NCBI RefSeq assembly: GCF_006337065.1
Contig: NZ_CP040872.1
Location: forward strand, 1,116,001-1,180,000
Reading direction: 5' to 3'
Length of the DNA: 64,000 bases
DNA from: Agromyces laixinhei
GTDB taxonomy: Bacteria > Actinomycetota > Actinomycetes > Actinomycetales > Microbacteriaceae
The position numbers and the translations under genes were made by a program. Under the pieces are notes generated by a model. It saw only the letters and a list, made by a program, of their open reading frames with translations. It did no database searches and was not told where the DNA came from. Below are positions 8,434-16,328 of this stretch, piece by piece (the first letter of the stretch is position 1; every line of letters begins with the position of its first letter).

Positions 8434-11400
8434 ATGACCCAGGTGAAGCTGGATCCCGCACGCCTCGTGCAGGACGGTGATGACCTCTACAGCATCGCCA
8501 CGACGCTCGACAGCGCCGTGACCACACTGCTCTCGCAGCTCAACGGCTGCGGTGGCATGGCGGGCGACGACAACGCGGCAGAGGAGTTCTGCGAGGGATC
8601 CGAAGGATACGACCAGCTCGCCGGTCCGACGATCGATGCGATCACCTCGCACGGCAACGCCTTGCGGATTCTCGACGCTGCGCTCTCGAACACGGCACGT
8701 GCCTACGACGCGGCGCAGAAGCCGGGCGCCGGGCTCGACCCGGAGACGGCGCGGCCGGCCGAGGCGACGGCGCGCATCGACAACTCGAAGGCGAATCCGT
8801 CGAACGCGCTCGGCCCGGGCTGGCCGGGTCCGCTCGGGGAGTTCCAGGAGATTCTCGAGTGGGGTCTCGCGCAGGTCGGTGTCGTCATCCCGACCGGCGA
8901 CGAAGACAAGCTGCAGAACGCGGCCGACGCCTGGAGCGACTTCGCCACCAGTATCAGCTCGGCGCGCACCAGCGTCGGCTCGAGCTTCACGAACGCCAAT
9001 TCTGCGACGCTGCCGGGCCCGCAGAAGGCCTCGATGCTCGCCTGCCGTTCGAGCATGTCGTCCGGGCTGAACGAGCTCCGGCAGAGTGCCGACGCGATGG
9101 AGCAGTGGATCCGCGACTTCCGCACCCAGCTTCGTCAGATGCGCGAGGAACTCGGCTGGTTCCTCAAGCAGATGGCGATCGAGATCGCCGCGGAGCTCGC
9201 TGTCGGCGGCCTGCTCAGTCTCGTCACTGCGGGTCTGGCGGCGCTCGCGACCGCCGCGAAGGTCGGCCACACCGTCATCCGCTGGTGCATCAAGATCGCC
9301 CAGCTCATCCAGAGGCTGAAGACGTTCCTCAGGGGTATCCGCGGCGTCAAGGGCATGCTGGTGCGCGGCGGCCTGCGTGCTGCGAAGGAGGGCCTGCAGG
9401 CAGGAATCGCGTCGACCATCTCGGTCACCTACGTGAATGCCGCTCGATCCGGCGAAGAGGGCTACGAGCAGCAGAACGTCGGCACGGCGTTCGTGTCCGC
9501 GTTCGCGGGCGGCGCGATCGCCTCACCTGTCTCGCGGGTGCTCGGCGGCTCAGGCGGGCCCGGCTTCCGGGCGGGTGCGCGAGAGGTCGGGGCCGAGACG
9601 GTCGCCGGTGCGGCCGACGGCCTCGTGAGCTCCGGGGTCGAGTCCGGCATGAACGGTACGGAGTTCAACCCGATCTCGGGCATGGTGCTCGGTGCGCTGC
9701 TCGGTGGCGGCATGACCGCTGCTGGCCGCGGTCTCAGTGCACTCAAGCCCGGGTCGAACGCCGGTGCGGGGTCAGGCGTGACCGACTCCGGCGGCATCCC
9801 CACTCCTGGTGGTTCCGGTACCGGGTCGTCGAACCAGGGCGGCGGCAACTCGGTCGATGTCTCGAACGACGCGCCGCAGCCCGGTGCCGGCGATGCGGGC
9901 ACCAGCGCAGGCGACGGCGGTGGGGCGGTCGACATTCCGACGGATGCACCGACGGGCGGCGGAGCCGACGGCGGTGTCGGTGCCGGCGACGGCGGCGGGT
10001 CGGTCGACATTCCGACGGATGGACCGACGGGCGGCGGAGCCGACGGCAGTGGCGGTGTCGGCGACGGCTCCGGGGCCGGTGCCGGTGCTGGTGACGGCGC
10101 GGGGGCGCCCGCTGACGCTGGCGGCACTCCTGCGGAGAACGGCGGGACTCCGACCGACAATGGCGGAACTCCGGCCGATAATGGTGGCACTCCGGCTGAG
10201 AACGGCGGAACTCCTGCTGAGAACGGCGGAACTCCGGCCGATAACGGCGGTACTCCTGCTGACAATGGCGGTACTCCTGCTGAGAACGGCGGCACTCCGA
10301 CCGACAACGCCGGCACTCCGACCGACAACGCCGGAACTCCGGCCGATAACGGCGGTACTCCTGCTGACAACGGCGGCACTCCGACCGACAACGCCGGAAC
10401 TCCGGCCGACAATGGCGGAACTCCTGCTGACAACGGCGGGACTCCTGCTGACAATGGCGGCACTCCTGCCGACAATGGCGGGACGCCTGCAGACAATGGC
10501 GGCACTCCTGCTGAGAACGGCGGCACTCCTGCCGACAACGGCGGGACGCCTGATGTTGAGGCACCGACGTCCGGCGGCGAAGGTTCTGACGCACCTGGCG
10601 CGGCTGCGGCCGGTGCTGGGTCGTCGAGGGGCCCGCTCGGCGACACCGGTGATGGCTCGAACGGCAATGCCGATGTGAGCCACACCGACACCGACGCGAC
10701 CGACACCGACGCGACCGACACTGACGCGACTGACACCGACGGCACCGAACCGGATTCGACAGACGCCGACGGCGGGTCGAGTGACGGCGAGAGCGATTCG
10801 CCCGAGGCATCCGATGCCGATGGCATCTTGGCCCCCGACGCCGCTGCCGGCGCCGGTGGTGCTGCCGTCGCCGGCGCCGCGGCGCTCATGATCGGCAAGC
10901 CCGGCATTCTGCCGACGCACACGCCCGGCGGTTCGACCCCGGCCGCGCCGAAGCCGGCCGGTCCGAACGCCGACGGCTCGAGCAACTCCTCGAACGCGGG
11001 TGCGGATGGTTCGGGTGCCGACGGCTCCGGAAACGATGCCGGTTCGAACGACGCGAGCACGGCCGATTCCGGGGCGGACTCCGACAACGGGGCAACGCCC
11101 GAGAACGACGGCGCACTGCAGCCCGAGGCGCCCGAGGCCGACCAGGGTGGATCGAACCACAGCGACCGCACGCTCGACGAGATCGATACGGCGCTCAACG
11201 AGATCAACCCGAACTACGACCCGTCCGATCCGGCCAACGGATACGCGACGAACTGCGGCAATACTTCGGCCATCCTCAACGACTTCCTGAACGGCGACTC
11301 GAGCTCCGAAGCATCCACCGGAACGCTCGACGTGGCCCAGATGGAGGCGCGCACCGGCAACCCGCAGACCCCCATGACCCCCGAGCAGATCGACGCGACC

Positions 11401-14265
11401 CTGCGCGACATGGGAGAGGGCTCCCACTGCGTGGTCGGCATCGACCGGTCGACCGGTGACGGTCACTGGTTCAACGCCTACTTCGACGGCGATACCGTGT
11501 GGTCGATCGACGCGCAGACCGGCAGCCGCTCGCCGTGGCCGCCCGCCGAGCCGAACGCGACCAACTGGGATGCCTCGATCCAGCCCGAGCGCGTCACGAA
11601 CCCCGACGGCACGAAGCCGCACGCCGCGCAGCCGGATGCGCCGGCGGCCGACGGGACGAACGTCGACGCGACCAACCCCGACGGGCAGTCGTCGACGACG
11701 ACTCCGTCGTCGCCGGCGTCGACGACGACCTCGCCGACGCACACCGCGCCCCACTCGCCGTCAACGGCTGCGACTCCGTCGTCCCCCACGTCGCCGAGCA
11801 CGGCTCCCGCCCAGAGCACGCCCTCGACGCCGAGCGCGGTCGACGGTGGGACGCCGACATCTGCCGACGGTCCGTCCGCCACGGTCGATGGGTCGAGCTC
11901 TACGGCCGACGCCGCCGACGGTTCGTCCGCTACGGACTCCAGCGACGCCAACGCCTCCTCCGAGGGCAGCGACTCCTCTGACGGCGGCGACCGGAGCGCC
12001 TCGGGGCCGAAGTGGACTCCGCCTGCAGATCGGGTCGACCCCTCGCACGCCTCCGACGGCTCCGACGGAGCCGGGGTGACGTACAACGGCTACAACATCC
12101 CCGAGCTGACGCCCGAGATCCGTCAGCAGCTCGACGCGCTCGCGGATCGGCCTGACTCGCCGATCGTGCGAAACACGGACGGTTCGTTCTCGCTCAAGAA
12201 TCCGATCACGGTCACCGCCTTCAACCGGTCGAACTCCAACCATGACTGGGCTGAGTTCCAGCGCCAGGTCGGCCTCCAGCAGCAAGGCCTGAACGACCTG
12301 ACGATCGCGGAGTGGCGGCACAACGTCACGTTCTACGACAAGTGGAAGCGGGTCGCGAAGACACTGCAGCAATCCGCCCTGGACGCGATGACGGCCAAGG
12401 GTGTCAGGAGCATCTTCCCGAAGCCTGCCGTGCTTCACGGACCCGACCAGATCGCGGGAGGGCGCGCTGATCGCTTCGATGGCGTCGGTCACTCGCCGAT
12501 CAACAGCTCGCACGGCCCGGCCTGGTCGGGAAGGCGTATCGATGATCTGCGCACGGATGTCGCCAGCGCAATGCGGAAGATCGACAAGAAACTGCACGCT
12601 CACATCAAGCTGAACGTTCACCTCGGCGCTTCCGACTCGGTCGGGGGAAACTCCAACGCCACCCAAAGCACGCTCACCTCGGCGAAGCCGGTGACAGCGG
12701 GACCCTCGCCGTCGAGTGCAGGCTCGGGCTCGACACCGGGTGCGTCCGCCCCTGGTGCGACGCCCGCCTCCGGTTCGACGCCGTCCGGTTCGACGCCGTC
12801 CGGTTCGACGCCGTCCGGTTCGACCCAGCCGGGTGTGACCGGCGGAACAGGACACGGCGCGCCCGCGCGCACCGGTGCAGACCCGACCTCGATGTCGGGT
12901 ACGAACCCTGCTGAGTCGGGTACGAACCCTGCCGAGTCGGGTACGAACCCTGCTGAGTCGGGTACGAACCCTACTGAGTCGGGTACGAACCCCGACGAAT
13001 CAGCAAATGATGGGGGAACCGAGGGCGAGACGTCGACCGACAACGCGAGCGACACGGACAACGCGAGCGACACCGACTCCGGTTCGGATGCCGACTCGAC
13101 GCCCGAGACCGCTGCCGAGCCTGACGCCGAGTCGACCCCGGCCGACAGCGAGGCCCCCGATTCCGCGGAGTCGCAGGAACCAGCGGTTCCGGAGACGATT
13201 CACCACCAGATCCTCGACGACGCGTTCCCGCACATCGCGACGCCTGAGTCGTCGGCACAGGCGATCCATATCGTCAACGGAATGGGCGTCACGGTCGATC
13301 AGGGGCGCTTCCTGAACAACTGCCACTACGTTGTCAACGCACTCGAGCTCCGCCTCCGAGGCTACGATGTCATCGCCAGCCCCACGGTGCAGGGTGCGGT
13401 CGTCGACGCTGCGACGGGCGCGATCAACCCGACCTTCGAGGGTCGCTTCCCGCACAGCATCGCCGCCGACTGGATGCAGGCCGACGGCAGCAGTCGCGAC
13501 TTCGAGCAGTTGGGTGACTTCCAGGGACAGACGGCCAGGGAGGCGCTCGATGCGCTCACCGCCTCGTGGCCCGAGGGCGGCCGCGGGTTCATCGCCGGGT
13601 ACTGGAAGACCGGTGGCGGGCACATCTTCACCGTCGTGAAGGAGTCCGACGGCGTGAAGCTGTACGACGGGCAGGTGAACCAGACCGACGTCTCCGGCTA
13701 TCTCGACGCGATGCACTTCAACGAGACGTCGTCGGCACCGTGGAAGGACATCCTGGTCATGCGAGTCGACGACCTCGTGCCCACGAGCGAGGTGCTGAAG
13801 ACGTCGAAGCCGTGGACCCAGCCGGAGTACCAGCTCTTGGTCGACTGGCGCGACGCCGCGGATCCGTCGGCGCTGCCGCAGCAGATGATCGACCGCGAGT
13901 TCGCGGCCAACGAACGCTGGCGCGACCGGAACACGGAACTCATCGCCGAACGGCTGACGATCCTGCACGACCCGGCGACCAGCATCGCCGAGGCGCGTCG
14001 TCTGCAGGGCGAGATCCAGGTGCTCCGAGACCAGAACCTGAGGCTGGAGGCCGGGGCGGTGCAGTTCAAGCTCGAGCTGGCCACGCCGCCGAGTAGTGCT
14101 CCGGCAGCACCTGCTGCACCGTCCACTCCTTCGGGGGCGTCGACCAGCGGATCCGGAACGTCTTCCGGGTCGACCATCGTGACCAACGGTCCGGGCGACG
14201 ACTACGAAGATGAGCACGGTGATGCGTCGCGCGTCGGCGCGGGCCCGTCGAAGGAGCGAGACTAG
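8434..14265 (+). CDS. Giant polymorphic T7SS toxin with papain-fold, Ntox15 and second papain-fold domains
   Basis: A 1943-residue protein; ATG 8434 has AGGA six bases upstream. Order of parts: WXG100-like helical regions (1-100 and ~125-245); a hydrophobic segment (254-280) and glycine-rich helical region (to ~440); a low-complexity linker with 20 heptapeptides GGTP(A/T)(D/E)N (563-702); papain-fold domain 1 (~912-1040; C941, H1011, D1026); a Ser/Thr/Pro linker; an Ntox15-like domain (~1214-1400; HxxD at H1335/D1338 in LHGPDQIAGG); a linker with SGTNPAE repeats; papain-fold domain 2 (~1587-1783; NNC at C1630, GGGH at H1730, D1745); and a helical tail. Papain-fold toxins are usually glutamine deamidases and Ntox15 proteins are DNases. 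This would be an antibacterial effector exported by the local EccC system. Three warheads in one chain is unusual. Confidence 0.88.
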   Translation: MTQVKLDPARLVQDGDDLYSIATTLDSAVTTLLSQLNGCGGMAGDDNAAEEFCEGSEGYDQLAGPTIDAITSHGNALRILDAALSNTARAYDAAQKPGAGLDPETARPAEATARIDNSKANPSNALGPGWPGPLGEFQEILEWGLAQVGVVIPTGDEDKLQNAADAWSDFATSISSARTSVGSSFTNANSATLPGPQKASMLACRSSMSSGLNELRQSADAMEQWIRDFRTQLRQMREELGWFLKQMAIEIAAELAVGGLLSLVTAGLAALATAAKVGHTVIRWCIKIAQLIQRLKTFLRGIRGVKGMLVRGGLRAAKEGLQAGIASTISVTYVNAARSGEEGYEQQNVGTAFVSAFAGGAIASPVSRVLGGSGGPGFRAGAREVGAETVAGAADGLVSSGVESGMNGTEFNPISGMVLGALLGGGMTAAGRGLSALKPGSNAGAGSGVTDSGGIPTPGGSGTGSSNQGGGNSVDVSNDAPQPGAGDAGTSAGDGGGAVDIPTDAPTGGGADGGVGAGDGGGSVDIPTDGPTGGGADGSGGVGDGSGAGAGAGDGAGAPADAGGTPAENGGTPTDNGGTPADNGGTPAENGGTPAENGGTPADNGGTPADNGGTPAENGGTPTDNAGTPTDNAGTPADNGGTPADNGGTPTDNAGTPADNGGTPADNGGTPADNGGTPADNGGTPADNGGTPAENGGTPADNGGTPDVEAPTSGGEGSDAPGAAAAGAGSSRGPLGDTGDGSNGNADVSHTDTDATDTDATDTDATDTDGTEPDSTDADGGSSDGESDSPEASDADGILAPDAAAGAGGAAVAGAAALMIGKPGILPTHTPGGSTPAAPKPAGPNADGSSNSSNAGADGSGADGSGNDAGSNDASTADSGADSDNGATPENDGALQPEAPEADQGGSNHSDRTLDEIDTALNEINPNYDPSDPANGYATNCGNTSAILNDFLNGDSSSEASTGTLDVAQMEARTGNPQTPMTPEQIDATLRDMGEGSHCVVGIDRSTGDGHWFNAYFDGDTVWSIDAQTGSRSPWPPAEPNATNWDASIQPERVTNPDGTKPHAAQPDAPAADGTNVDATNPDGQSSTTTPSSPASTTTSPTHTAPHSPSTAATPSSPTSPSTAPAQSTPSTPSAVDGGTPTSADGPSATVDGSSSTADAADGSSATDSSDANASSEGSDSSDGGDRSASGPKWTPPADRVDPSHASDGSDGAGVTYNGYNIPELTPEIRQQLDALADRPDSPIVRNTDGSFSLKNPITVTAFNRSNSNHDWAEFQRQVGLQQQGLNDLTIAEWRHNVTFYDKWKRVAKTLQQSALDAMTAKGVRSIFPKPAVLHGPDQIAGGRADRFDGVGHSPINSSHGPAWSGRRIDDLRTDVASAMRKIDKKLHAHIKLNVHLGASDSVGGNSNATQSTLTSAKPVTAGPSPSSAGSGSTPGASAPGATPASGSTPSGSTPSGSTPSGSTQPGVTGGTGHGAPARTGADPTSMSGTNPAESGTNPAESGTNPAESGTNPTESGTNPDESANDGGTEGETSTDNASDTDNASDTDSGSDADSTPETAAEPDAESTPADSEAPDSAESQEPAVPETIHHQILDDAFPHIATPESSAQAIHIVNGMGVTVDQGRFLNNCHYVVNALELRLRGYDVIASPTVQGAVVDAATGAINPTFEGRFPHSIAADWMQADGSSRDFEQLGDFQGQTAREALDALTASWPEGGRGFIAGYWKTGGGHIFTVVKESDGVKLYDGQVNQTDVSGYLDAMHFNETSSAPWKDILVMRVDDLVPTSEVLKTSKPWTQPEYQLLVDWRDAADPSALPQQMIDREFAANERWRDRNTELIAERLTILHDPATSIAEARRLQGEIQVLRDQNLRLEAGAVQFKLELATPPSSAPAAPAAPSTPSGASTSGSGTSSGSTIVTNGPGDDYEDEHGDASRVGAGPSKERD
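10120..10539 (+). repeat. 20 tandem 21-bp repeats encoding a heptapeptide
   Basis: Twenty in-frame copies of a 21-bp unit encode GGTPADN and variants (GGTPAEN, GGTPTDN, AGTPADN) inside the toxin linker. The codons differ between copies, so the array is old enough to have diverged at synonymous sites. Copy number is expected to vary between strains. Confidence 0.95.
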
Positions 14266-14269
14266 GACC

Positions 14270-14554
14270 ATGACGATCCACGAAGCACGCCAGGCGCTCG
14301 ATCAGTACTTCGTCGAGCACCCGCCCGCGATCTCGGGCGACCTCTACATCGCCGATGAGTGGTTCGAGGACGAGCAGGATTATCTGCCGGTCTGGGGCTC
14401 ACGGCAGTTCTACGTCGACGGTGTCGAGGCATTCGCCCGCTGGGACAATCTCGCGATCTTCATCGACAAGCGAACGGGCGCGGTTCGTCAGGAGTTCCAC
14501 ACCCCGAACTTCGCGAAGATCAGCCGAATGACACCCGTCGCGGCGACGGAGTGA
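14270..14554 (+). CDS. Probable immunity protein for the C-terminal papain-fold domain
   Basis: A 94-residue acidic protein starting 4 bp after the toxin stop; AAGGAG upstream lies within the toxin's last codons. Immediate downstream position and co-transcription are the standard signs of the immunity protein for the toxin's C-terminal domain. The pattern (N-terminal helix EARQALDQYF, then strands with DEWFED, WGSRQFYVDG and FIDKRTGAV) resembles YrhB/Imm35-type immunity proteins, but only loosely. The assignment to papain-fold domain 2 is inferred from position. Confidence 0.6.
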   Translation: MTIHEARQALDQYFVEHPPAISGDLYIADEWFEDEQDYLPVWGSRQFYVDGVEAFARWDNLAIFIDKRTGAVRQEFHTPNFAKISRMTPVAATE

Positions 14555-14590
14555 GGACGATCGCGCTCGAGACATCCGTCCGGACCTCGA

Positions 14591-14629
14591 TAAGATCGCA
14601 CGTATGACTCCGGGGGCAACGAACTGATG
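14591..14629 (+). promoter_or_regulatory. Leaderless promoter and 7-codon coupled uORF (copy 1)
   Basis: -10 TAAGAT (14591-14596), then 7 nt, then ATG 14604 of a 7-codon ORF (MTPGATN). Its stop overlaps the next start as TGATG (14625-14629). GGGGG inside the uORF can act as ribosome-binding site for the main gene. The arrangement is repeated at 15786-15824. Confidence 0.6.
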
Positions 14630-14989
14630 CTGGACACCGAGACGACGCGGTTCGTCGACGCGGCGACGGCACTTCCCGCGGCGGTCCTCGAAGCGGCGTA
14701 TGAGCGCCAGCTCGACCTGTGGAGCGAGGGCGGCGACGCGGCGAGCGATGCGGCGGGTCCGTCTGCGAGCGCGAACTCCGAGCTCGATCATCGGATTCGA
14801 GCAGCGCTCCTTCCCCGTGCCGACGAACTCGACGAACACGTCCTCGGGCTCCACACGGGGGCCCGGACGGTGATCTCCACGGCGGCGCGAGCGATCCTGA
14901 CGCGCCGGCGCCTGACCGCCGAGCAGTTCACGGTGCTGGTCACCCCGTTCGTCGAACTCGGCTTCGACATCCCTGCTCACGCGGACTGA
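14627..14989 (+). CDS. Putative immunity protein, paralogue 1
   Basis: A 120-residue, Ala-rich, predominantly helical acidic protein of no family I recognise. It is highly similar over its whole length to the protein at 15822-16184, with blocks such as MLDTETT, SANSELDHRIRAAL, PRADELDEH, STAARAILTRRRLT and LVTPFVELGFDIPAH identical or nearly so. Tandem duplication next to a polymorphic toxin is typical of immunity genes. Translation is probably coupled to the 7-codon uORF ending at 14627. Its target domain is unknown; papain-fold domain 1 is a candidate because the other two toxin domains have better-placed partners. Confidence 0.6.
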   Translation: MLDTETTRFVDAATALPAAVLEAAYERQLDLWSEGGDAASDAAGPSASANSELDHRIRAALLPRADELDEHVLGLHTGARTVISTAARAILTRRRLTAEQFTVLVTPFVELGFDIPAHAD

Positions 14990-15019
14990 GCGTACGCACG
15001 CATGGGGACTCCTCACGCA

Positions 15020-15079
15020 CTGCTCATCACGCCGTTCGTCGAGGTCGCCTCGACGTTCCCGTTCACGCCGGCTGAGTAG
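15020..15079 (+). pseudogene. Relic 3' end of a further paralogue
   Basis: Reading 15020-15079 gives LLITPFVEV...FTPAE-stop. This aligns with the C-terminal LVTPFVELGFDIPAH of the paralogue ending at 14989 and keeps the same frame. Only the last ~19 codons survive, consistent with a decayed tandem copy. A half-copy of the GGGGACTCCTC motif (about 15003-15013) precedes it. Confidence 0.55.
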
Positions 15080-15130
15080 CAGGCGCATGTGGACCATGCC
15101 CCATGCCCCATGTGGATCGGACGGAGCGGC

Positions 15131-15409
15131 ATGACCCGACTCGAGGCACCGCGGCGCTACAAGGTGTTCGCCGGTGATCAACTCGCGCTCGACCTTCGAG
15201 GAGAGAGCGGCCTCCTGGTCAGCACGTCGGCGCCACCACCGTTGCCCGGTGTTGCGCCGGTGACGCACCCGTTCGCGACCGCGGTCTTCCGGATGGCTGA
15301 GAACGAGGGCGAGTTGGGCGAGTTGCTTCGTGAAGCGGCCGACCTCGACTCCTTCCTCGACCTGGTTCGTGCCCGGGGATACCGAGTCGAGCCGGGCGAG
15401 GGTCACTGA
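15131..15409 (+). CDS. Small hypothetical protein in immunity array
   Basis: A protein of about 92 residues if it starts at ATG 15131 (GGAG four bases upstream); in-frame GTG 15089 and ATG 15110 would give longer forms without a better ribosome-binding site. The first half is beta-like (RRYKVFAGDQLALDL); the second half is helical and acidic (ENEGELGELLREAADLDSFLD). I do not recognise a family. The stop overlaps the next start as TGATG (15407-15411), so it is coupled to the frameshifted paralogue. Its place between the two duplicated genes suggests immunity or toxin-associated function. Confidence 0.5.
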   Translation: MTRLEAPRRYKVFAGDQLALDLRGESGLLVSTSAPPPLPGVAPVTHPFATAVFRMAENEGELGELLREAADLDSFLDLVRARGYRVEPGEGH

Positions 15410-15754
15410 TGTCGTTTCTGCCCGGCGACGTGGTCGCATTCATCGATGCGACGGCCGCCCTACCCACCGAGACTCTGGCCGACTTGCGGCGGACGATCGC
15501 TCTTGCGCCCCGAGCCCGCAGGGGAGGCGCCGAAGCTCGACGCTGCGCAGTTCGACGCGTTGGCCAAGCATCTTCGCGATGCGTTCCGGCCGAGAGCCGA
15601 TGAGCTTGCCGCGCTGGTACCGAATGGTGCGCTCAGTGCCAGCATCGCCAACACGAGCGTTGCGGCGCAGGCGATCTGGAAGCGAGCACAGCTGACGGAT
15701 GCCGAGTTCCAGTCTCTGACCGGTGCGGACCGCGACGCCGGTATCGAGTTCTGA
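15409..15754 (+). pseudogene. Frameshifted third paralogue of the immunity family
   Basis: ATG 15409 opens with VVAFIDATAALPTETLADL, matching the N-terminus of the 120-residue paralogues. The frame then shifts by +1 near the C-run at 15508-15511 (or the G-run at 15521-15524). The second part (LRDAFRPRADELAALV ... AQAIWKRAQLTDAEFQSLTG) matches their C-terminal half. Neither frame alone makes a family-length protein. It is either a decayed copy or a sequencing indel. Confidence 0.6.
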
Positions 15755-15785
15755 CCGGCGTGCCGTGCTGCTGCCGCGTGCTGGA

Positions 15786-15824
15786 TAGGATCGACGGCAT
15801 GAATGTGGAGGCGACCAACTGATG
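15786..15824 (+). promoter_or_regulatory. Leaderless promoter and 7-codon coupled uORF (copy 2)
   Basis: -10 TAGGAT (15786-15791), 7 nt, then ATG 15799 of MNVEATN-stop. TGATG (15820-15824) joins it to the next start, and GTGGAGGCG inside the uORF is a good ribosome-binding site. It has the same architecture and exact spacing as copy 1 at 14591. Confidence 0.62.
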
Positions 15825-16184
15825 CTGGACACCGAGACGACGCAGTTCGTCGACACGGCGACAGCTCTGTCGGCGACGGATCTCGAAGCGGCGTTCGATC
15901 GTCAGATCGATCTGTGGACCGAGGGCGGCAAGGAGGCGAGCAATGCGGCGGGTCCCTCCGCGAGCGCGAATTCCGAGCTCGATCATCGGATTCGAGCTGC
16001 GCTCCATCCCCGTGCCGACGAACTCGACGAACACCTCTTCGGGCTCCATTCAGATGCCCGGACGGTGATCTCCACGGCGGCGCGAGCGATCCTGACGCGT
16101 CGACGGCTCACTCCCGAGCAGTACACGGTGCTCGTCACCCCGTTCGTCGAGCTCGGCTTCGACATTCCTGCGCACACGAACTGA
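15822..16184 (+). CDS. Putative immunity protein, paralogue 2
   Basis: A 120-residue protein nearly identical in length and core sequence to the product at 14627. Differences cluster at residues 8-40 (for example ATDLEAAFDRQIDLW against AVLEAAYERQLDLW), as expected if duplicated immunity proteins diverge to face variant toxins. It is preceded by a conserved uORF and leaderless -10, so each copy keeps its own promoter. It belongs to no family I can name, and specificity cannot be told from sequence. Confidence 0.6.
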   Translation: MLDTETTQFVDTATALSATDLEAAFDRQIDLWTEGGKEASNAAGPSASANSELDHRIRAALHPRADELDEHLFGLHSDARTVISTAARAILTRRRLTPEQYTVLVTPFVELGFDIPAHTN

Positions 16185-16195
16185 GTGAACCCACG

Positions 16196-16241
16196 CATGG
16201 GGACTCCTCCCCATGTCCTTCACCTCACCCCTCGATAGACT
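16196..16241 (+). promoter_or_regulatory. Palindromic operator and -10 of the Tdi1-like gene
   Basis: CATGGGGA-CTCC-TCCCCATG at 16196-16215 is an 8-bp inverted repeat centred 30-31 bp upstream of -10 TAGACT (16236-16241). Sequence and spacing match the WXG100 operon site at 6860-6903, suggesting one activator controls both. Confidence 0.5.
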
Positions 16242-16328
16242 CTCCGAGGCGGCCCGGCTCCGTCCGACGCATCGAGCCGAGCCGTTTCAGCAGCGGGCCG
16301 AGCGGCTCCGCCCGAGGAAGGTTCACGT

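Noticed and set aside
10120..10539. Possible CRISPR array from regular 21-bp repeats
   Set aside because: No unique spacers; the unit is in frame and encodes a heptapeptide. The same reasoning rejects the 14-bp array at 61408-61463.
9772..11754. 660-residue open frame on the minus strand within the toxin gene (also 9462-11207)
   Set aside because: A shadow of the GC-rich repeat and linker region; low-complexity Arg/Val/Gly content, no ribosome-binding site, and antisense to a protein with clear domains.
14719..15075. 118-residue plus-strand ORF covering the first immunity paralogue
   Set aside because: Arg/Pro/Ser-rich shadow frame; the relic at 15020-15079 reads in the other frame.
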